Part shown: in pieces, positions 45,101 to 55,000 of the stretch
Layout: each line of letters opens with the position of its first letter
Position numbering within the stretch: position 1 is the stretch's first letter
Source: Lachnospiraceae bacterium
GTDB taxonomy: Bacteria; Bacillota; Clostridia; Lachnospirales; Lachnospiraceae
Length of the DNA: 64,000 nucleotides
Reading direction: 5' to 3'
Assembly (NCBI GenBank): GCA_015258065.1
Contig: JABZIZ010000006.1
Span: 1-64,000 of the forward strand
The notes under the pieces: model-generated
What the model was told of the DNA's origin: nothing
The model's database searches: none
What the model saw: only the letters and a program-made list of their open reading frames with translations
Program-made: the position numbers and the translations under genes

Positions 45101-46408
45101 GGGAAAATAGATCAAAACGCGCTGCAGGAAATTGTGAAAGAGCGACTTGGAGAAGCAAAGGTGGAAGAGATTGTTAGTGAAAGCGAGTTGGAAACAGCGT
45201 TGCTGCAGATCTTTGAACAACATCTTGCTGTCAGCGGGCTGCCGCTTGGAGGAAATGTTTACGATTATGGCGCAGATTCTCTCGTGTTAGCACGGATCAT
45301 CAGTGATGTGCGTGGACTGTTAAAGAAAGAGAAACCAGACTGGGAGCTTTCTTTTGATGGACTACTGCGACAGATTCTAAACCGTCCTACCGTACATCAG
45401 CTCTATAAGTTTATCCATGAGACATGGGAGGAGCAGGCACTTGTGACGGATCAGAAGGAATCGGGGAACAAGCGCATGGGACTGTTTACTCTTTATGGAG
45501 ATCAGAGTGAGGGAATCGCAAGAGTTATTTTCCATGCGGGTCTTGGAACGATGAATTGCTTCCGGTATTTTATCCCAGAATTGGTAAAACAACAGAGAGG
45601 ATCCGTGTACGGTGTGACGATACAGAACATGGAAACTTATTGCAGGCAGTCATCGGAAACACTGGTGGAAGAGCTGGGAAGGGAATATGCCCAAACCATA
45701 GTCGAATTAGGGATTCGGGAAGTACAGTTGATTGGATACTGCATGGGAGGCCTGATTGCGTTGGAGACAGCAAGAGAACTGGCGCGTACAGAGGTTGAAA
45801 TCAAAGACTTTTTGCTAGTAGACAGTGCACCAGTGTTTTATGACATTGGAGAATCCATTGCCTTGGAGCTGATGTTTATTACCAATTATTTTATTACAGT
45901 TGAGGATGTTTATCCAGAGATTACAAATGAAGAGTTAATGGGAGCAATCATGTATGTATTTGCCAATTCTGGGAATCGGCTGCACGAGGAAGATTTCGAA
46001 ATTCTTGCAGAGGCAAGCACGTACGAGGCTGCTTATCAGTTTTTGGAAAAGTTAAAAAAGATACCAGAAGAACAACGGTTTGGTGATTATGCAGATACCA
46101 TAGCGAGGAAAGCAAATAGAGAAGTGCCGGCAGAGATGCTTCTTGCAAATTTTCGTCTTTATATTCACAGCTTTCAGGCATCTCGGGTGGATGCAGAACC
46201 ATATTTTGGGGACATTCATTTCTTGCAAGCTGCAGAACCGCTAGATTTCATTTTTACAAAGCCGGAAGATATGAAAGCATATTGGACGGAACGCGTGGTC
46301 GGAGATATCTGCTGGACACCGGTTCCGGGAAATCATATCACCTGCATTGAGGATGAAAGGAATGCAAAGATCATCGCAGAACACGCCGGAAAGAATCTGG
46401 AGGAATAA
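42152..46408 (+). CDS. Terminal NRPS: TubC docking-Cy-A(Cys)-PCP-TE
   Basis: Domains in the 1418 residues are: TubC-type N-terminal docking domain (1-55); heterocyclization domain with FPLTDIQAAYFLGR at 62 and DFMIADWTS (D191, D196); adenylation domain (about 500-985) with FTSGSTGVPKG; carrier domain with phosphopantetheine Ser near 1042 (GADSL); and thioesterase (1110-1418). The adenylation pocket reads D-L-Y-N-L-S-L-I-W, the cysteine code. The thioesterase nucleophile position is cysteine, in GYCMGG near 1197, with Asp near 1224 and His near 1394. It should add the last cysteine, cyclise it to a thiazoline and release the product. The start follows GGGAGG. Confidence 0.93.
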   Translation: MSINFAEMIKKYRENEIYIEVKEGNLLIRKRAGTLTEEQKEFLKLHKEEIVAALEAGGAEKRFPLTDIQAAYFLGRMGGFSYGGISCQVSFEILYDGLELARANEVFREIIQKHEMLRAVIHADGRQEILDAVPEFSLKFQDCSEENYETSNRIEDIRKEYADWQSEIGQWPFFNFGITKFADQTVLHLTMDFMIADWTSIWILVAEFEQGYFDGKLAKTAEVPSFRDYLKLEEAFLQTKKYKMDKKYWQEHIHTLSAAPQLPICEERIKGGFHRRVFHMDTASWETFQNTAKQNQCTATVAVLTAYGMTLAMWGRSQRFGLNLTMLNRMPLTEGIEEIVGDFTTVSILDAELSLTENFQSNMRRMQQQMSEVLDHASYSGVKVMHDITREQGSKQALYPYVFTGSIGLIKNQEMQGRISRYGISQTPQVFIDCQAMDSAEGLRINWDIRDGIFAPEVEAVMFHYFCEMLTALSKTPEAWLVAEWYRIPKAQEEVRQRVNHTECELPFCPLHKRVAQMASAFPQHLAVADGDGELSYEQMWKLVTFVAVRLQEHGIQKGDRVGILLPKGRYQVIAVLAVLSVGGIYVPLDEKQPINRIRLILKKAEVREIISDKKLGQGEFFVPVFDISGVIASDQTFSEVDVTAQDLAYIIFTSGSTGVPKGVEVTHGAADNTIQDINAKFQIQERDRILGLSRLNFDLSVYDMFGLLSMGGAVIYPTETGYLDALHWIELMERYQITIWNTVPALFQMLLDVMGETMGAQLRVILLSGDWIPVALGKRVRMSFPYAKLIGLGGATEGAIWSNYHIVTEYDDARSSIPYGKPLANQSYRVVDEQLLDCPDYVIGELCILGRGVAHGYCGEPEMTRAQFVCNEAGARMYRTGDYGYYERDGTIVFCGRRDSQIKIHGHRIEIGEIEAVLSAHASVDQCKVMRSPLESNTLVAVVLSKEEFDEAALKHHIEEHLPEYMVPAYIMSMERFPLSQNGKIDQNALQEIVKERLGEAKVEEIVSESELETALLQIFEQHLAVSGLPLGGNVYDYGADSLVLARIISDVRGLLKKEKPDWELSFDGLLRQILNRPTVHQLYKFIHETWEEQALVTDQKESGNKRMGLFTLYGDQSEGIARVIFHAGLGTMNCFRYFIPELVKQQRGSVYGVTIQNMETYCRQSSETLVEELGREYAQTIVELGIREVQLIGYCMGGLIALETARELARTEVEIKDFLLVDSAPVFYDIGESIALELMFITNYFITVEDVYPEITNEELMGAIMYVFANSGNRLHEEDFEILAEASTYEAAYQFLEKLKKIPEEQRFGDYADTIARKANREVPAEMLLANFRLYIHSFQASRVDAEPYFGDIHFLQAAEPLDFIFTKPEDMKAYWTERVVGDICWTPVPGNHITCIEDERNAKIIAEHAGKNLEE

Positions 46409-47449
46409 ATGGGAAAGAGCATTGGGATCTTAGGTGCGAGCGGACATGTCGGCTGTGGGGCAATGGACGTGCTGCTTGGAAAGAGAAAGGTGCTGGCAGG
46501 GTGCAGAAGACCGGAGCAGGTTTGTCATACTGGGATAAGGACGCGAAAGGTGGATCTTAGGGATCCGTTGCAATTAGAGCAGTATGTAGAGGACTGTGAA
46601 CTGGTTATTAATTGTGCAGGACCGGCAGCAGAGGTTTTGGATAAGGTAGGCAAGGCATGTGTAAAAAAAGGCGTAAGCTACATTGATGTGGCGGGAAATC
46701 AAGCCATGGCAGATGCTTTGCAGGAGATATATAAGGCAGAGGGGAGCGCAATCCTAAGCGCTGGTGTGTATCCGGGACTTTGCGAAATCTTTCTTCTGTG
46801 GGTGCTTGGACGGCAGGAGGAGAAACCATCACAGGTAGAAGAGATCTTCTGTGGAAACGCTGTATTGTCGACAACGGCATTAAAGGATATCTGTGAGGCG
46901 ATCAAGGATGGTGAAGGAGAAGCCTTTTGCTATATGAAGAATGGAAAACGTCAGACGTTTGACGCTCCTGCACGAGATGGTATGCGGATTCCGGGAAAAA
47001 ATGAGGAAGTCTATCTGCTTCCGATGCTTTACCAGGAGTTTGCACAGATATGCCAGAAACGAGCACTGGATAAAGCGATATTTTATCAAGGGATGGAGGG
47101 TGCAGATGGGGTAGAGCGCCTGATTCGTTTAAAGGAACAAATCAGCCAGGGAGCGGAACGAGACTACTTGGAGGAAGCACAGAGCGTCTTTGGTGGAGAA
47201 GATGGCGATGCGTGGTTTGACATCATCGTGGATCTGAGCTTTGAAGAGACAGCAGTGCGCTATGTGTTACAGAGTAAAAAGGATTGGAATTATATGAGTG
47301 GCGCAGTGGCAGCTGTACTGGCATTAACGCTGGGAGAAAGGCGGGAAAGGGGGCTCTTTCGCGCATGGGAGCTTGCAGATGCACAGCAGGTGCTTCTGTC
47401 TCTGAAGGAATGTGGACTATGCTCAATCAAAAAGTATAAAAGGCACTGA
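46409..47449 (+). CDS. Saccharopine dehydrogenase-like oxidoreductase
   Basis: The 346-residue protein begins with a Rossmann motif (GILGASGHVGCGAMD) and the INCAGPAAEVLDKVGKACVKKG segment of saccharopine dehydrogenase-like NAD(P) enzymes. The C-terminal part matches no family I can name. It starts directly after the synthetase stop, between two NRPS genes, so it should act on the product or a precursor: reduction of an imine, thioester or aldehyde are candidates. A separate thiazolinyl imide reductase is encoded at 60249, so this is not needed for that step. Confidence 0.75.
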   Translation: MGKSIGILGASGHVGCGAMDVLLGKRKVLAGCRRPEQVCHTGIRTRKVDLRDPLQLEQYVEDCELVINCAGPAAEVLDKVGKACVKKGVSYIDVAGNQAMADALQEIYKAEGSAILSAGVYPGLCEIFLLWVLGRQEEKPSQVEEIFCGNAVLSTTALKDICEAIKDGEGEAFCYMKNGKRQTFDAPARDGMRIPGKNEEVYLLPMLYQEFAQICQKRALDKAIFYQGMEGADGVERLIRLKEQISQGAERDYLEEAQSVFGGEDGDAWFDIIVDLSFEETAVRYVLQSKKDWNYMSGAVAAVLALTLGERRERGLFRAWELADAQQVLLSLKECGLCSIKKYKRH

Positions 47450-47460
47450 GTGGAGGAAAA

Positions 47461-49035
47461 ATGTTAGAGGAATATATACAAAAGGGAATTGTTGAAGAAA
47501 AGACGTTGCTGGATCTTTTGCGAGAAGGAAATGAGCAGGTTCCACAAAAGACGGCACTGATCGATCCCTATAGAAGAGTTCGTTATGCCGAACTCATGCA
47601 CGAAGCACTTCAGTGTGCGGCTGTGTTTCAGGAGAATGGGCTTGTTGAAGGGGATCATATGCTTTTGTTAATGAATAACCGGATCGAGTTCTTTTCGTGC
47701 CTGTTCGGCATGATGTTTCTTGGGGTAAGACCAGTGCTTATGCTTCCTTCCCACCGCAGGAAAGAGATTGAAACAATCTTTGAGTTTAGTGATGCGAAGG
47801 GAATCGTGACATATGGAAATGAACTCGGTTTCGATTATGTGCAGACAGCACTTGAGGTGACTGCGGAGCACGGAAGGGTTTTTGCCTATGAGAAACGAGA
47901 GGGGGTAAATTACCTGCCGGAATTACTTGGACATGCGTCAGAGCCAATTCTGGCGGAAGTGAAAGGACAGGATATAGCATTGTTTCTTTTATCTGGAGGA
48001 ACAACTGGTATTCCGAAGATGATTCCGAAGCGTCACAGTGCCTATGTATATAATGCAATCTATTCTGCAAAACGTTGTGGAACAGACGAAACGAGCGTTT
48101 ATCTGGCAGCACTTTCGGTCGCGCATGATTATCCGTTGTCATGCCCGGGAGTGCTTGGAACGATGGCAAGAAAAGGAACTTCGGTACTGTCGATGACAGC
48201 AAGTTTTGATGAAGTGGCAATGCACATAGCACAGGAACACGTCACATTTACACAGATTGCTCCTTCGTTGGCAGCGATGTGGTTGGAATGCATGGAATGG
48301 GAAGAAGATGTGGATGTCTCGACCTTACAGTACATTGAGATTGGTGCTGCAAAGCTGGAGTGGGATCTGGCAGAGCGCTTAGAGAATGCATTCGGCGCAA
48401 AGATTATTCAGGGATATGGATTGGGTGAAGGAATTACTTGCTTTACAAGCATTGATGATACGAGAGAAGTCGCGTGGACCTGTCAGGGCAAGCCGATTTC
48501 AGAATACGATGAAATAAAGATTGTGGATGAAATAGGAAAGGAAGTGCCGCAGGGAGAGGCAGGAGAGCTGATCGAGAAAGGACCTTATACATTTGAAGGT
48601 TACTATCATGCAGAAGAACTCAATCGTCAGCTGTTTTCAGAGGATGGCTTTTTTCATACAGGTGATAAAGCGATCCTTACAGATGAGGGGAATATCCGCG
48701 TGATTGGACGTGTGCGAGAACAGATCAATCGGGCAGGAGAAAATGTGATTCCATCGGAGGTAGAGGCTTATCTGAAGGGATGCGAAGAGATTTCGGATGC
48801 AGCTGTGTTTGGAATTGCAGATGCTGAGCTCGGAGAAAAGGTGTGTGCGGTTCTGATTGCAAAAGGAGAGGAACTGACACTTTTGCAGGTATGTGAAAAG
48901 CTTTCCGAAGCAGGTATGGCAGCCTACAAGCTGCCGGATGTCATTTATTATGTAGATCATTTCCCACTGATCAATGTTGGAAAGGTGGATAAGAAGAAAT
49001 TAAAACAGGACTTAAATATAATTGGCGAGAGATAG
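47461..49035 (+). CDS. Aryl-AMP ligase (DhbE/YbtE-like)
   Basis: This stand-alone adenylation enzyme of 524 residues activates an aryl acid and loads it on an aryl carrier domain. It matches DhbE through LSGGTTGIPKMIPKRH, YLAALSVAHDYPLSCPG, GPYTFEGYY and REQINRAGENVIPSEVE. By alignment from memory with DhbE, the pocket has Asp for Asn235, Cys for Ser240 (Cys is the salicylate-type residue) and Thr for Val337. The Asp is unusual and may mean a substrate other than salicylate or 2,3-dihydroxybenzoate. No aryl-acid synthesis gene is in the window. It lies 13 bases before the synthetase whose first domain it should load. Confidence 0.9.
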   Translation: MLEEYIQKGIVEEKTLLDLLREGNEQVPQKTALIDPYRRVRYAELMHEALQCAAVFQENGLVEGDHMLLLMNNRIEFFSCLFGMMFLGVRPVLMLPSHRRKEIETIFEFSDAKGIVTYGNELGFDYVQTALEVTAEHGRVFAYEKREGVNYLPELLGHASEPILAEVKGQDIALFLLSGGTTGIPKMIPKRHSAYVYNAIYSAKRCGTDETSVYLAALSVAHDYPLSCPGVLGTMARKGTSVLSMTASFDEVAMHIAQEHVTFTQIAPSLAAMWLECMEWEEDVDVSTLQYIEIGAAKLEWDLAERLENAFGAKIIQGYGLGEGITCFTSIDDTREVAWTCQGKPISEYDEIKIVDEIGKEVPQGEAGELIEKGPYTFEGYYHAEELNRQLFSEDGFFHTGDKAILTDEGNIRVIGRVREQINRAGENVIPSEVEAYLKGCEEISDAAVFGIADAELGEKVCAVLIAKGEELTLLQVCEKLSEAGMAAYKLPDVIYYVDHFPLINVGKVDKKKLKQDLNIIGER

Positions 49036-49048
49036 AAAGGTGTTATAA

Positions 49049-52000
49049 ATGGATAGAGGAGTGCTAACGGAGAATCTAACAGAAATCCTTTTGTCGTCAG
49101 GTATTGATCCAGATATCAAGGATGAACAGGATCTTGTAGCTGTGGGGGTTTCATCAATCCAGTTGATGAAGGTAGCTGCAAAATTAAGAAAAGCCGGGTA
49201 TAAGGTGACATTTGCAGATCTGATCAGCCAGCCAACGTTCGGAGCCTGGAAAACATTTCTAAAAGGCCGTAGGGAACAGGAGAGAACGGCAACGTATATC
49301 ACACATGATATGCACGAACCGTTTCCGATGACAGACGTTCAGAATGCCTACTGGATCGGACGTATGGGAGGACAAAATATCGGAAATGTAGGGTGCCACG
49401 GTTACATGGAAGTGGATGTGCAGGATATTGATCCTGATCGACTGGATCAAGCCTTCTATGAGCTTCAGTTGCATCATCCGATGCTTCGAGTGGTCATTAC
49501 AGAAGAGGGAATGCAGTATATTTCAGATAAGCCATATCGAGAGCATATCGAGCGATACGATTATCGACAGAAAGATCCTACGCAACATTTGCAGAATATG
49601 CGAGACAATCTTTCTCACCGGCTTTTGGATATTTATCATGGACAGGTAATTTGCCTACAGCTGACATTGCTTCCGGGAAACAAGGCAAGACTCCACTATG
49701 ATATAGATCTATTGATCGCTGATGTGACAAGTTTTCAGATTATTCTGCGAGATTTAGTGTGGCTGTACAATGGAAAGAAGCTGCCGAAGGAGTCTGCTGA
49801 ATTTAACTTTGGTGAGTATATTTTAAATAATGCAAAGATAAATCAGGAGCAGAAAAAGTCCGATAAGGCATACTGGGGGAAACGATTGCCAACGCTTGCA
49901 GGAAAGCCAGAGCTTCCGGTGACAGCCAAGGAGATTCAGAATCCGAGCTTTGAACGAAGAGAGGCGTTTCTAGAACCAGAGCTGTGGAGTCGACTAAAAG
50001 AAATATGTGCAGTATATAGAGTAACCCCGGCAATTGTACTGCTTACCCTGTATGCAAAGGTCATTGCAAGGTTTGCAACAAATACACGGTTTCTGATCAA
50101 TCTTCCCTTATTCAATCGAGAGGGAAATAGCAGGGGTGCAGAGGATGCAGTTGCTGATTTTACGACGCTGACTATGATCGAATATGAAGCAGTGGCAGGT
50201 AAAAGTTTTATTGAGGAAGTAGAAGCGGTGGCAGCAGCGTTTCGGGAGGGAATGAACCACGTTCATTATTCTGGTGTAGCTGTGGAGCGCGAGTATTTAA
50301 AATTGCATCCGGAAGAGACAATCGTGGCACCGATCGTCTATTCTTGCAACATTGGAGTGCCACTGGTCGATGTCGAATTTCGGGAAACATTTGGAGATAT
50401 TTCCTACATGATCTCACAGACACCACAGGTATGGCTTGATTTTCAGCTTTTTGACAATCGGGATGGGCTTTTGATGATCTGGGACAGTGTAAAGGGCATC
50501 TTTGAGGGAACGGTTTTGGACGAAATGTTCAAGATATATCAAACGGAGCTTACAGCACTTGTGAAGGATGGGGACTGGACAAAAGGAAAGACAATCGATA
50601 TCCAGCATCAAATACATAAGAGAGAGCAGTATATTTGTGAGGAAGAATATAGCAGTTACCGTAATCTTCAGGAAGGATTTTTTGAAAATGTGACAAAGGC
50701 ACCTGATGCGATTGCGTTGATCGATGTCGATGGAAGCGTTGTAAGTTATCAGGAACTGGCGGAGATTGCACATGGATATAAAGGGGCACTTCTACAGGTA
50801 GGAGTTCAGAAAGGGGAGTGCGTTGGGATTTGCTTTCCGAGAGGAAAGGAACAGATTGGTGCGGTGCTGGGAACGTTAGCGGCAGGAGCCGCTTACGTCA
50901 CGATCGGAGTAAAGCAGCCAGAGCAAAGGCGAAGATCAATCGTTTCACAGGCAAAGATCCAGTGGGTACTTGCGGATGTGGAAGAAAAAAGAAGTCTGAG
51001 CGATTTTTGTAAGGTTCTGACGCGCGAGGAAGCAGGCGCAGTGGTGAAGGATGCACACGTCGAAATCGTAGATGAGCGGCAGCTTGCCTATATTATCTTT
51101 ACCTCTGGTTCTACTGGTGAGCCAAAGGGAGTAATGATTTCCCATAAGGCTGCGCAAAATACAATCGCAGACATCAATTCCAAATTTAATGTCTCACAAT
51201 CGGATTGCGCACTACAGGTGTCACAGTTAGATTTCGATCTCTCCGTTTACGATATATTCGGAGTGTTGGGTGCAGGAGGACGTCTGGTACTGGTGCCGCA
51301 GGGAAAGGAAACGGATGCGTCGGTTCTGTTGCAACTTATATGCGAGCAAAAAGTAACGATTTATAATTCTGTTCCGGCTCTGTTAGAACTTATGCTGATT
51401 GAGGCAGAGGCAGTTGGTGCGACAAGTGGAGTACTTCGCTTGGCGTTGATCAGTGGGGACTGGATCCCGCTGGATCTCCCGGAGCGTTTTGCGGTATTTT
51501 CCAGTGGGGGACAGTTTATCTCTCTCGGAGGCGCAACAGAAGGGGCAATTTGGTCTAATTATTATCCGGTGACGTTACCCCTACCGTCCCACTTTAAGTC
51601 CATTCCATATGGGTATCCGTTGAAGAATCAGCGATACCGAGTGGTGAATGATCAGATGGAGGATTGTCCGGACTATGTAGCAGGAGAATTGCTGATCGGT
51701 GGAGCAGGTGTCGCAGAAGGATATGTTAGAAACGAGCAGGAAACACAGGCACATTTTGTGATGGATCAAGGAATACGCTGGTACAAAACAGGCGATTATG
51801 GACGTTTTATCGAAGATGGGATGATAGAATTTCTGGGAAGACGGGATCATCAGATTAAAATTCGCGGGCATCGCATTGAGACTGAGGAGATTGAAGCGGG
51901 ACTGTTGAAATTTGACGGAGTATCACAGGCGGTGGTCATCCCGGTAGGGGAGAAAAAGAAGGAATATCTTGTCGGATTTGTCGTTCCGGAAAAAACTGCC

Positions 52001-55000
52001 AGGCAGTGTGAGGACAGCATGGTACTTGGACAGCTTCGCCAGCAGGAACAGGAAAAAGAACTGAAATTGCCGGATGAAGCAGCGTTAAAGGTGCTGACGG
52101 CACGCTACATGCTCCAGACATTAAAAGGGCTTGGTGTGGTGATCGAAAAGGGGCAGCTTGTTGATTGGTCTGGGGTGCAGCCGATTTTACAGTATCAGGG
52201 AATGATTGAGTTGTGGGGTAGGTATTTGCAGTCGATGGGCTACATAGAAGCCGATGCAACAGGAACTCTGATTGGTAGTTTTGATACGGAGGAAGTGCAG
52301 GTAGCACAGTCGGAAGCACTTGTCGCGTATGAAGCGTTTGCAGATCGTTTTCTTGAGCACAGCAAGGAACTGATTCGAGGAGACAAGAGCTATGTAGAAC
52401 TGTTTTTGGAAAACAGCAACTTTAATCTGCAGGATTTTATAGGTGCACAGGCTGGAGCCAGTGAGAAGATAGACTTTTTAGTTAAGGCTGCGCAACTGCT
52501 TGCCGAGGAGGTGTCGCGGCAAGGGGAGGAAGCCGAAGTTCTCATTCTTGGAGCGCGAGCGACGGTAGCGGATAGGGCGCTGTTTGCTGCGCTGGCCTCT
52601 CAAAATAACCAGATCACGATAGCAGATACATCGCTTGCATTTTTGAATGATGTAAAAGAAATGATCAAGCGAGGAGGAGTGTCGGATACGGTAACGGTGG
52701 TACAGATGACGGAAGACGGACAATTGAGTGGAGCAGCAGATCGAAAATACGATCTGATCATCTCGGCAGATTTCCTCCATCAGTTGAATCATGTTCCAAA
52801 GCTGCTTACACAGATCCGGAAGCAGCTGCATCAGGGGGGTATCCTGTTGTTCTCGGAAGTTACTGAAAATTCAGCGATCCAGCTTGTGACGACCGCTTAT
52901 CTGGAAGAAGGATTTGGACATTTTACGGATGGCAGACAGGAGACGGGTAAGCCACTTTATGAGGAGAAGGCATGGGCACGGATGCTTAAGGAAGCGGGCT
53001 TTGTACACATGGAAGCATATGCGCCAGTCAAAAACATTGAGAGACAAGCTGTTTTTGTCGCAAAGACGATGCAGACAGAGCTCTCGGAGGAGGCACTGAT
53101 AGACCATATCCGCGGGCTTGTACCGAGTTATATGGTGCCGAAGCAGATGATTGTATTGCCGGAAATACCGTATACGGGAAATGGGAAGGTGGACCGCAAA
53201 GCACTTTGTGGCTATCTTAGTAGAAAACAAAAGGAAGAGGAGAAGAATCTTCCAATCAGTGAGATGGGACAGAAACTAGCTAAGATTTGGCAGAAGTTGT
53301 TGCTAAAGGAACAGATTTATCTGGAAGACGATTTCTATATGCTCGGAGGAGATTCTCTTCTCGCCACGAAACTGAAGACACAGTGTAGGAAGGAACTGGG
53401 AGTAGAAATTCGCTTGGAAGATATTTTCCAAAATCCCGTATTTGGCGAGTTTGTGAAGGCAATGGAAGAGAGGAAAACGGCGATTGAGGGAGCGGAGGAC
53501 TTTGGGAGAATGATTGCGGATCCCAAGAATCGGTTTGAGCCGTTTCCACTGACGGAGGTTCAGAAAGCCTATTGGATTGGACGAAATGGAGGCTATGATC
53601 TCGGAGAGGTTTCCTCACACTGCTATTTCGAGATGGAAGGCAGACGTTTGGAAGTGGGGGAGCTGGAACGGTCATGGAATACACTGGTGAAAGTGCATGA
53701 TATGATGCGGGCGGTTATTCTCGCAGATGGAAGCGGACAGCGGATCAAGAAGACTGTGCCGTATTATAAAATCAAGACGACGGAAGTAGAGACAGAAGAA
53801 CAGATGGAAGCTGCAATCCTCTCAAGTAGGGAGGAAATGGCAGGAAAGGTCTATGATTCGTCCAAATGGCCGCTGTTTGATGTGCGCATGACCTACAGTG
53901 GAGACAGGATGTGCGTGCATACAAGTTTCGATAATATCGTATATGATGGATTTAGTATTTTTCATTTGCTAGAACAGTGGAAAAGTCTGACAGATGGAAA
54001 GAAAATTGATATCTGTAAGGAAATTTCTTTCCGGGACTATGTACAGAAGGAACTGTCCTTAAAAGAGACGGCAAAATACCAAGCGGATCTACATTACTGG
54101 GAAGAGAAAGCAAAACAGATGGCACCTGCGCCACAGCTTCCGAAGGCACGCGTGCAGATAGAACAAGCGTTTCAAAGATTTCAGATGATTTTAGGGTCGG
54201 AGGCATGGGAGAAAATCGAGGGGGTTGCAAAGAAGCATCAGCTTACCTTGCCAGTGATCTTTATAGGAGCGTATGCAGAGATTTTGGGAAGATACTCCAA
54301 CAGCAGACGTTTCACCATAAATCTGACCCGGTTTCAGAAATATCCGTTTCATGAGGAGGTTGAGAAGCTGATCGGTGATTTCACGACCTTGTCGCTTCTG
54401 GAGGTGGATCTGTCGAAGGGTGATAGCTTTGTAGAGCGCTGCCAGGCGATTGGACGCCAGCTTCATGAGGATATGGAACATTCTTATGTGAGCGGTGTGG
54501 AAGTGGAGCGTATGCTGTCGAGAAGATCAGGATCGAGCGGCATCACAATGCCAATCGTGTTTACAAGTGGATTTGGCGTTAACAGACAGGCGGCATATTT
54601 TGGAGAGATTGTATATGGACAGTCACAGACACCTCAAGTATGGCTGGATCAGCAGATCTCAATTCAAAACGGGAAACTGCATTTGTCTTGGGATGCCATT
54701 CCGGGAATTTTTGCACCAGGGCTGATCGAGAATATGTTTGAGGAATATCAAAGATTGTTTGAAGAGATTGGAGAGATGGAGCAGGCAGAGAAAGCGATTT
54801 CAAATCTTGTGAGACCGCGAAGGATCGCAGAGATCGAACAGATGAATAATCAGCAGGGTACATATCGGAAACAGGGATTGTTGGAGGAATTCTATCGGAT
54901 TTGTAAAGTGTACCCGGATCAGGTGGCAGTGTGGTCAATGGGACAGACCTATACATATTGTGAATTGGATGCGCTCACAGATCAAGTGGCGGCAGGATTG

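Noticed and set aside
46409..47449. Reading this gene as the thiazolinyl imide reductase of the pathway
   Set aside because: Its Rossmann and downstream motifs are of the saccharopine dehydrogenase type, while the gene at 60249 has the PchG/Irp3-type motifs.
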